DNA from: Teredinibacter purpureus
GTDB lineage: Bacteria; Pseudomonadota; Gammaproteobacteria; Pseudomonadales; Cellvibrionaceae
DNA: 64,000 nt
Direction: 5' to 3'
NCBI RefSeq assembly: GCF_014217335.1
Contig: NZ_CP060092.1
Location: 3,613,501 to 3,677,500, forward strand
How positions within the stretch are numbered: the first letter of the stretch is position 1; the number at the start of each line of letters is the position of its first letter. A program made the translations under genes and the position numbers. Below the pieces are notes generated by a model, which saw nothing but the letters and a program-made list of their open reading frames with translations, did not search any database and had not been told where the DNA came from. This document shows positions 57,741 to 64,000 of the stretch, one piece after another.

Positions 57741-58259
57741 CTAAAGCGCGGCTAGAGATTTCTCCCAAAACTCGGCGGTGCCCGCCTCGCCTGCCAATTG
57801 ATAGGGCTGAAAACCAAACTTTTCATACAAACGTTTAGCCGGTGTATTATGGGTCAGCACCTCCAAGGTTAACTTACAGCAACCCGATCGCAGAGCAACG
57901 GCGGTCGTTGCCTCTAATAAGGCCTTACCGACACCTAACTTTCGCGCGGCAGGTACGACATAAACATCATGTAAATTTAAAACAGGTTTTAAATAAAAAG
58001 TAGAAAAAGACGTAATAGACGTTGCAATGCCTAAGGGCAAATTACTGCTCTCCTTTGAGAAAGCCAATACCGTAACAGCGTGACCAAACGTCTCAAGAGC
58101 TTTACTTATTTTCGCGCAATGCTCCCTAGGCAAAGCGCTCCCTCCTCCCATCAAATCACCAGAATAGCCCTGCATCAGATCTGCAATAGCCGCCTGATGA
58201 CAAGTATTCGAATAGTCAGCTACTAGCACATCACAATGCTCATTCAATTGCCTTGCCAC
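57741..58259 (-). CDS. GNAT-family N-acetyltransferase
   Basis: A 172-residue acetyltransferase. The acetyl-CoA loop is VVPAARKLGVGKALLEA, preceded by LHDVYV (beta-4) and followed by LEVLTHNTPAKRLYEKFGF, the standard GNAT end. The start is GTG at 58259, overlapping the HAD gene stop by 16 nt; the N-terminal strand VLVADYSNTCHQAAI fits this start. The substrate is unknown. A hairpin without a T run (57700-57724) follows. Confidence 0.85.
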   Translation of the reverse strand: MARQLNEHCDVLVADYSNTCHQAAIADLMQGYSGDLMGGGSALPREHCAKISKALETFGHAVTVLAFSKESSNLPLGIATSITSFSTFYLKPVLNLHDVYVVPAARKLGVGKALLEATTAVALRSGCCKLTLEVLTHNTPAKRLYEKFGFQPYQLAGEAGTAEFWEKSLAAL

Positions 58260-58882
58260 TCCAAAATACGAGAAAAATCATCGATACACATCACCGGGCT
58301 ATAAGGTTTCAAACGGTCAATATGATGAGCACCAAAACTTACCGCTATACGCGGCATATCAATCGCTTCAGCCATCGCCATATCGTATTCTGTATCGCCT
58401 ATCATCACCGCATTATTTACATCACAGTTGAATTCATTCAATAGTTCCAACAACATTTGGGGGTTGGGTTTTGAGGCGGTTTCGTCAGCACAACGACTAC
58501 CATGAAAGAATTTATCCAAGTCCAATTTTTTTAGTACTCTATCCAACCCTCGGCGACTCTTACCTGTCGCCACAGTTAGAGTATGGCCGTCATTAGCAAG
58601 CGCCTGCATCGTCTCCATCGCCCCCTTAAAAAAAGGTGAAGGCGTACTGTCGGCATCCACAAAAAAAGCCGAATAACCCGTTCTAACATCGTCCAATTGC
58701 TGTGCGGTAATGCTCGGGTACAGCGAACGAATGGCTTCCGGCAAACCTAACCCTATTATGTTCTTTATGGCATCATCACTTTTCTCGCCCAAACCAACGG
58801 CGTCAGTCGCCGACCGCATACAACGGACAATTTTCGCAGCAGAATCGCTAATTGTTCCATCCCAATCAAAAATATACAGCAC
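58244..58882 (-). CDS. HAD-superfamily phosphatase, Gph-like
   Basis: A 212-residue HAD hydrolase. Motif I is IFDWDGTISDS with D6 and D8, motif II is LTVATGKSRRGLD, the Lys is in ASKPNPQMLLE and motif III is MIGDTEYDMAMA. It has the four-helix cap of phosphoglycolate phosphatase type. The start is GTG at 58882, 2 nt after the rluC stop, so translation is coupled. HAD genes stand directly after rluC near rne in pseudomonads. The substrate is not certain. Confidence 0.88.
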   Translation of the reverse strand: MLYIFDWDGTISDSAAKIVRCMRSATDAVGLGEKSDDAIKNIIGLGLPEAIRSLYPSITAQQLDDVRTGYSAFFVDADSTPSPFFKGAMETMQALANDGHTLTVATGKSRRGLDRVLKKLDLDKFFHGSRCADETASKPNPQMLLELLNEFNCDVNNAVMIGDTEYDMAMAEAIDMPRIAVSFGAHHIDRLKPYSPVMCIDDFSRILEWQGN

Positions 58883-58884
58883 AT

Positions 58885-59820
58885 CTACTCCAAATTATTA
58901 AGTACAGTTTGCAACTCTGAAGGTAGCGGCGCTTTCACCTGTAAACGGCCAGCGCCTTCAGGCAATGGAAACGATAGGGACGCAGCGTGCAAAAATAGAC
59001 GCTTACTCCCAGCCGATTTCATTTGCCGGTTAAAATCTTCATCCCCGTATTTTTCATCCCCAACGAGTGGGTGCCCCTTGTGTAATGCATGCACACGAAT
59101 CTGATGAGTACGTCCGGTAATGGGCCTTGCTTCTATCAATGTTGACTCTTCAAAACGCTGGACAACCTCGAACTCCGTTTTAGACGCCTTCCCTTCCAAG
59201 CTCACCCTTACTACTCGCTCACCACTTTGCAGCTCATTTTTTTGCAAGGGTGCATCAACCACCTTTCCTCTATTCGGCCAACGCCCCTTTACGAGCGCCA
59301 TATAACGCTTATCTATCTTCTTTTCGCCCCGAAAGAGGTCTTGTAAATACACCAGCATGGAGCGTTTCTTTGCCACCAGTACACATCCTGAGGTATCTCG
59401 GTCTAAACGATGCACCAACTCCAAAAAACTATTCTCAGGCACCATTTGCCTCAAAGACTCGATCAAGCCCAGGCTAATGCCGCTACCACCATGCACGGCA
59501 AGGCCCGACGGTTTATTAACGACCATCAACGCCTTATCCTCATAAAGAATAGAATCGGTTAATAGTTGCCGTAGCCCACTACTCGCCTTAACGGGCACCT
59601 TACCCTCCGCTTCCCGAACCGGCGGAATTCGAACGATATCACCTAAAACCAACTTTCGTTCCGGTTTTGCCCTGCCTTTATTAACCCGTACCTCACCCTT
59701 GCGAATAATCCGATAAATCATCGATTTAGGCACGCCCTTCAAGTGGCCAAGGAGAAAGTTATCCAATCTCTGGCCCTCGTTGGCTTCGGTAATGGTGTGC
59801 AACTGAACGTTAGAGGTCAT
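58885..59820 (-). CDS. rluC: 23S rRNA pseudouridine synthase RluC
   Basis: A 311-residue enzyme with an N-terminal S4 RNA-binding domain (RLDNFLLGHLKGVPKSMIYR, then GEVRVNKGRAK) and a pseudouridine-synthase domain. The catalytic Asp is in VHRLDRDTSGCVLVAKK, with ITGRTHQIRVHALHKGHPLVGD as motif III. RluC makes pseudouridines 955, 2504 and 2580 in E. coli 23S rRNA. It is divergent from rne, the usual arrangement. Downstream are the HAD and GNAT genes. Confidence 0.94.
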   Translation of the reverse strand: MTSNVQLHTITEANEGQRLDNFLLGHLKGVPKSMIYRIIRKGEVRVNKGRAKPERKLVLGDIVRIPPVREAEGKVPVKASSGLRQLLTDSILYEDKALMVVNKPSGLAVHGGSGISLGLIESLRQMVPENSFLELVHRLDRDTSGCVLVAKKRSMLVYLQDLFRGEKKIDKRYMALVKGRWPNRGKVVDAPLQKNELQSGERVVRVSLEGKASKTEFEVVQRFEESTLIEARPITGRTHQIRVHALHKGHPLVGDEKYGDEDFNRQMKSAGSKRLFLHAASLSFPLPEGAGRLQVKAPLPSELQTVLNNLE

Positions 59821-60816
59821 AAATTATACGAACCGGAGAGTGATGTGAGGGCGGCCATGATACCAAGCTATAAAATAGGCACAAGTGGCCACATTATGTC
59901 CCAAATGAAAGCAGTTCCTAACACGGAGGCGCCCATAAATTGAAAGGTTTGCATAACAGTGCTATATTCCTGTCGGCTGAGCTGAAAGTGTCTGAGTTGT
60001 TTGTCAACCCAATAGACCATTCGTTCTCCAAAAATAAACTCGTGACTCCCTTTAATACAACTATTTATTCGGGGCCGAGCCAAGAATTTTATTATGGTGC
60101 TCCAGCCAATTATGGCTTGGGCTAATTTGCAACTATAGCGCGAACATTATCGTGCATTGCTAAGAAACAAACGGATCGGCAAGCGAAGCCGGTAGAGTTC
60201 CTTATATTATCAGCGGCAGCTGCGCTGAGAGCCGAAACACAACACAATGGCTCCGCTCAACGTTATACGAATGAAAGTGCTGCTCCCATACCGACACAGC
60301 GGGTTACTTGAGATAGGTTGTATACAACTTATACCGCTCCGAACTAGTCGGCGCCACATAATATAAAGGTGTTATTGGTACGCCCTTTAATAGGCTCAAT
60401 AACTCTACCGCCCCACGCTAACCATCGCCACTGAAGCACATAACTAAGTGGTCGTTTAATGCAAAACATGGCGTATACATAAACCGCTTTGCTTATAACG
60501 ATTACAGGATGACATTGAGCAATAAATGGATCTCACTTTAGCCCTACATAAACCGCAGCAGCGCCAAGCGCGCCAATGCTCTGGGCTCTATTCTATTGCA
60601 GTTACAGATAACCTAACGTCTCCGGCGTATTTTAGAAGCGAGTACTCCATTCGCTTTCTAGATATTTGCTGAACGAAATTAGGCTGCCGCCCCCTATTTA
60701 AGGGCTGTAGAGCAATTCTGTATATTCTTTCATCCGGTTAAGCGCCCCAGCTGTATCCTTTTGTCTCCCTCCGCAGTGCCTCCGATAATTGCAGCGTAAC
60801 ATCGAGACACAATTAC
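59821..60816. other. Long rluC-rne intergenic region with rne leader
   Basis: About 1 kb without a convincing gene. It must carry the divergent promoters and the 5' leader of rne, which in E. coli mediates feedback by RNase E. A short palindrome GTTGTATACAAC lies near 60317, and a GC-rich stem-like element (CCCCTATTTAAGGGC) near 60690. I find no tRNA. The ORFs seen here start with TTG or have no homology I recognise, so I do not call them. Confidence 0.5.
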
Positions 60817-63792
60817 ATGAAAAGAATGCTAATCAATGCTACTCAGCCTGAAGAGCTGCGCGTAGCGTTAGTGGATGGCCAATGGTTATACGATCTGGAT
60901 ATCGAAAATCGACATAGAGAACAGAAAAAAGCCAATATTTACAAAGGCAAAATCACTCGAATCGAACCATCTTTAGAAGCGGCTTTTGTTGAATACGACG
61001 GCGGCCGTAACGGATTTCTTCCTTTAAAAGAGATATCCCGCGAATACTTTACGAAACAGCCACGCGATATCGAAGGCCGCATCCGCATTAAAGATGTGCT
61101 TAAAGAAGGCATGGAAGTTATCGTTCAGGTCGATAAAGAAGAGCGCGGCAATAAAGGTGCAGCACTCACCACCTTCATAAGCATAGCGGGCCGATACTTG
61201 GTTCTTATGCCAAACAACCCGCGCGCTGGCGGTATTTCTCGCCGTATTGATGGCGATGATCGCTCCGAGCTCAAAGACGCGCTCAGCCAAATCGACATCC
61301 CAGAAGGCATGGGCATCATCGTGCGTACTGCCGGTGTTGGTCGCTCTGCTGAAGAACTGCAATGGGATATGGGCTACCTCACACAGCTTTGGGGCAACAT
61401 TAAAAAAGCCGCTGACGAATCCAAAGCACCAGAATTTCTATTTCAAGAAAGCAACGTCATTATTCGCGCTATTCGTGATTATCTGCGCCCAGATATCGGC
61501 GAAGTAATCGTCGACAACAAAGAAGCCTTTGATCTAGCAACCACGTTTGTACAGCAAGTAATGCCGAATTACCGTAGCAAGGTAAAGATGTATGAAGAGC
61601 CTGTACCGCTTTTTAATCGTTTTCAGATAGAAGGCCAAATTGAAACAGCGTTTGAACGTGAAGTTAAACTTCCTTCTGGCGGCTCAATTGTTATTGATGT
61701 TACAGAAGCTTTAATTAGTATCGACATCAACTCCTCTCGGGCAACCAAGGGTGGCGATATTGAAGAAACCGCCGTGCAAACAAACCTAGAAGCCGCCGAT
61801 GAAATTGCTCGCCAATTACGTTTGCGAGATATGGGTGGCCTCGTCGTTATCGATTTTATCGATATGCAGCCTGTTCGCAACCAGCGCGCAGTAGAAACCC
61901 GTATGCGTGAAGCCTTGAATATGGACCGAGCCCGCGTACAAGTAGGCAGAATTTCCCGTTTTGGCTTACTCGAGATGTCTCGACAGCGTTTACGCCCTTC
62001 ACTCGGTGAAACAACGTCAAAAGTATGCCCTCGTTGTAGTGGGCAAGGTACCATCCGTGGCACCAAAAACATCGCTCTCTCCATACTACGCTTAGTAGAA
62101 GAAGAGGCCCAGAAAGAACGCAGCGCCGTTATTCGTGCGATCGTACCGGTAAGTGTTGCCACCTACCTACTCAACGAAAAACGTACAACGATCTCGGACA
62201 TTGAACAACGACACGAAACGCGCGTCACCATTTTGCCTAACACCGAAATGGTAACACCGCATTACGACGTACAGCGCTTACGCGATGATGACACCACCAC
62301 TGACAGCATCAGCTATCAGGTAGATCTCGGCAACGAAGAAAATGCCGAACCTGTCGAATCCAAAGCCATCCCTGTGAGCATGCCAAAGCCTGCCGTTCAG
62401 CTCGCGGTACCTACTCAACCGGCACCAACACCTGCCCAGAAAGCAAAACCAGCAGAACCAGGGCTCATTAGCAAGATACTTAAAACCTTAAAAGAGCTCT
62501 TTGCCAGCGAACCAAAGCCAAGCACTGAAACAAACAAAGGCAAACCTCGCACCCACCAGAAACGTGGAAACGCTAATCGCAACCGCAATCGTCGAAACAC
62601 TCGTGGCGATAGAGACAGCCGTGGCGACCGAGATAATCGTGGTGATAGAGACAGCCGTGGCGACCGAGATAATCGTGGTGATAGAGACAATAAACGCGAC
62701 AACGAAAATCGCGACGCCAACCGCAATCAGCGCGACGGCGCACGACGCGATCAACAAAATCGCAATCGCCGCAACACTCGCAGCGATGAAGATATCAACA
62801 AGCCCGCTACACAAGAAACAAAACCACAAGCAAAAGCGGATGACGATAAAACCAATGGTGCTGACCGCCCCAACAAGCGACCTTCCAACCGTCGCGGTCG
62901 CCCTCAGCAACGCCAGCGCGGGCCATTACCTGAAGTAGAAGCAGGTTTAACGCAACCACCGGAAATAGACGAGCTAGAGGCTGTAAGCACGCCTGCAGCT
63001 ACCGAAACAGCATCCACAGAAGAGCGCTCGGCCAACAGCGAAGGTAATACCCGCCCTCGTCGCAGCCGTAATCGAAACCGCAACCGCAACCGCCGTGATG
63101 AAAACAACACAACTCAAGCGCAAACACAGGAAGGTACAGACCAATCCAATAGTGCACCTGCCGAACAATTAACCCCCGATACCACAGTAACGGAAAAAGC
63201 AGAAGCACCAGCGACACCCGTAGTAGCAGCTGTTACGCAAGAAAACAGCACGGCCAAAGACAACACAGCACAAGCGCAAAGCGAACAGGCTCGTGAAGAG
63301 ACTCCCACTGCAGAAGCTCAAGACACTTCTGCAGTGGTACCTCCAGCTCCAGCTGTCATTGCCGTCGAACCTGAGACCAAGATCGAAAGTTCGCCCGTAG
63401 AAGAAAACGCTGAACACGAAAAACCTCAGCTTGCAGCCGAAGAGCCAAAGGCAGCCATAGAAGAAACCGTTGGCGTAGAAGCCGCTCCAGAAGAAAGCGT
63501 GCCGCAAGCTAAGGAAGAAACGCAATCTGCAGAGGAACCACCGAAGGCCTCACCCGCGAAAGCCGATACACCGGCACCTTCGCAGCCACGGTCGTTCTCA
63601 AGGTCCTCTAACGACCCGCGTTATGCGCCTAAACCCGTACAAAATACCTTAGTGACCAATGTAAGTGCATCTGCACAAATGGGTCGTCCACTCGATACCT
63701 CCGCTCCAGCCAAGGTTCAAAGCAAACCGCGTGATTTGGCTCGCCCTACTAACGACCCACGTCAGAGTAGAAACACGCTAGAGTCCGAGTAG
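60817..63792 (+). CDS. rne: Ribonuclease E
   Basis: A 991-residue endoribonuclease and degradosome scaffold. The N-terminal half has the S1 domain ([20 protein letters not shown]), 5' sensor and DNase-I-like region. The metal-binding residues are D303 and D346, and the Zn-link is C404 and C407 in CPRCSGQGT, all at exactly the E. coli numbering. From about residue 500 the protein is low complexity: an Arg-rich RNA-binding region with repeated [12 protein letters not shown], then Ala/Glu/Pro-rich tails. This C-terminus binds RNA and degradosome partners. It starts after a long leader and ends at a strong terminator. Confidence 0.97.
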   Translation: MKRMLINATQPEELRVALVDGQWLYDLDIENRHREQKKANIYKGKITRIEPSLEAAFVEYDGGRNGFLPLKEISREYFTKQPRDIEGRIRIKDVLKEGMEVIVQVDKEERGNKGAALTTFISIAGRYLVLMPNNPRAGGISRRIDGDDRSELKDALSQIDIPEGMGIIVRTAGVGRSAEELQWDMGYLTQLWGNIKKAADESKAPEFLFQESNVIIRAIRDYLRPDIGEVIVDNKEAFDLATTFVQQVMPNYRSKVKMYEEPVPLFNRFQIEGQIETAFEREVKLPSGGSIVIDVTEALISIDINSSRATKGGDIEETAVQTNLEAADEIARQLRLRDMGGLVVIDFIDMQPVRNQRAVETRMREALNMDRARVQVGRISRFGLLEMSRQRLRPSLGETTSKVCPRCSGQGTIRGTKNIALSILRLVEEEAQKERSAVIRAIVPVSVATYLLNEKRTTISDIEQRHETRVTILPNTEMVTPHYDVQRLRDDDTTTDSISYQVDLGNEENAEPVESKAIPVSMPKPAVQLAVPTQPAPTPAQKAKPAEPGLISKILKTLKELFASEPKPSTETNKGKPRTHQKRGNANRNRNRRNTRGDRDSRGDRDNRGDRDSRGDRDNRGDRDNKRDNENRDANRNQRDGARRDQQNRNRRNTRSDEDINKPATQETKPQAKADDDKTNGADRPNKRPSNRRGRPQQRQRGPLPEVEAGLTQPPEIDELEAVSTPAATETASTEERSANSEGNTRPRRSRNRNRNRNRRDENNTTQAQTQEGTDQSNSAPAEQLTPDTTVTEKAEAPATPVVAAVTQENSTAKDNTAQAQSEQAREETPTAEAQDTSAVVPPAPAVIAVEPETKIESSPVEENAEHEKPQLAAEEPKAAIEETVGVEAAPEESVPQAKEETQSAEEPPKASPAKADTPAPSQPRSFSRSSNDPRYAPKPVQNTLVTNVSASAQMGRPLDTSAPAKVQSKPRDLARPTNDPRQSRNTLESE
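62602..62689 (+). repeat. 36-bp tandem repeat in the RNase E scaffold region
   Basis: One unit at 62602-62637, a nearly identical unit at 62638-62673, and a partial third unit to 62689. They encode repeated [12 protein letters not shown] blocks of an arginine/aspartate-rich region. Units are in frame, so copy-number change lengthens or shortens the disordered region only. Confidence 0.93.
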
Positions 63793-63850
63793 ACATTAGC
63801 CAAACCTAGTCAGTAGACACCTCGGCGTTCACCCTAGGCTCTACAAACAA

Positions 63851-63886
63851 AAAGGCCAACCCCTAAAAAGGTTGGCCTTTTTTTAT
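63851..63886 (+). terminator. Rho-independent terminator of rne
   Basis: An inverted repeat AAAGGCCAACC / GGTTGGCCTTT with an 8-nt loop at 63851-63880, followed by a T run. It lies 58 bp after the rne stop. The remaining bases to the window end show no gene. Confidence 0.9.
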
Positions 63887-64000
63887 TAAAACTACAAAAT
63901 TCTCCACAATAAAATGGGAACCATTAACGGCATAAAACAGAACAGCGTATTCTTATGTACTCCTCTCTAACCTGCCACGAAAATCCTCTAAACTACGCTA

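Noticed and set aside
59868..60125. Short ORFs on both strands upstream of rne
   Set aside because: No credible start, no ribosome site and no recognisable motif. Treated as intergenic.
60250..60330. Possible integron attC-like site (GCTCAAC then GTTATAC)
   Set aside because: The second core has a mismatch at a required purine, there is no matching partner pair or folded palindrome, and no integrase or cassette is near.
62415..62910. Minus-strand and other-frame ORFs with [11 protein letters not shown] or VATEI-type repeats
   Set aside because: Shadows of the rne repeat region; no ribosome site and no known family.

Overview
This window looks like part of the chromosome of a marine, plant-polysaccharide-degrading gammaproteobacterium of the Cellvibrionaceae type (Saccharophagus, Teredinibacter or Cellvibrio relatives). 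The housekeeping gene order is Pseudomonas-like (usp-uup-slt; comEC-exbBD-lpxK-kdsB-ptp-murB; lolCDE-pilZ; mnmA-hflD-purB; the full yceD-rpmF-plsX-fab-pabC-mltG-tmk-holB-pilZ-tatD run). Two secreted multidomain GH5 cellulases with CBM2 and CBM10 modules and low-complexity PTAE or poly-Ser linkers are typical of that family. The assignment is inferred from content and order, not from a database search. I saw no rRNA, tRNA, CRISPR array, insertion sequence or prophage.

Layout. 1-6.6 kb: a partial membrane-anchored protein, a small conserved membrane protein, UspA, the ABC-F ATPase Uup, lytic transglycosylase Slt and a CheZ-like orphan. 6.6-13.7 kb: a minus-strand envelope operon, comEC, exbB, exbD, lpxK, kdsB, a low-molecular-weight phosphatase and murB. 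14-20 kb: DUF2062 protein, a (GACCCAA)n tract, lolCDE, a PilZ protein, a small periplasmic protein and a PldB-like hydrolase. 20-27 kb: mnmA-hflD-purB, a ribosomal oxygenase, a GNAT fusion, a Rieske protein and thrH. 27-32.4 kb: a sulfur island with cysH (APS-reductase type), a CxxC redox protein, cysB, a TauE-family permease, a 5'-nucleotidase and a D-cysteine desulfhydrase-like enzyme. 32.4-38.3 kb: yajC without secDF, a GAF-AraC regulator, bcp, mdh, an all-alpha dUTPase, tatD and pilZ. 38.3-48.2 kb: holB, an inverted rluA-like gene, tmk, mltG, pabC and the fatty-acid cluster fabF-acpP-fabG-fabD-plsX-rpmF-yceD. 48.3-50.9 kb: maf and yheS. 50.9-57.6 kb: the cellulase locus. 57.7-64 kb: GNAT, HAD phosphatase and rluC, divergent from rne behind a leader of about 1 kb.

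Most of the window is core metabolism: lipid A/KDO, peptidoglycan, lipoprotein sorting, fatty acids, sulfate assimilation and RNA decay. The accessory part is the cellulase locus. It holds two paralogous CBM2-CBM10-GH5 genes whose ordered domains match while both linkers differ completely. Next to them is a secreted ExoP-C-like domain gene whose otherwise open frame is broken by one in-frame TAG. Both cellulase genes share a conserved translation leader and a 16-bp block about 370 bp upstream. No large undescribed system is evident. The best leads are the interrupted ExoP-C-like gene, the linker exchange with its shared upstream block, the CxxC partner of CysH, and the CheZ-like orphan.
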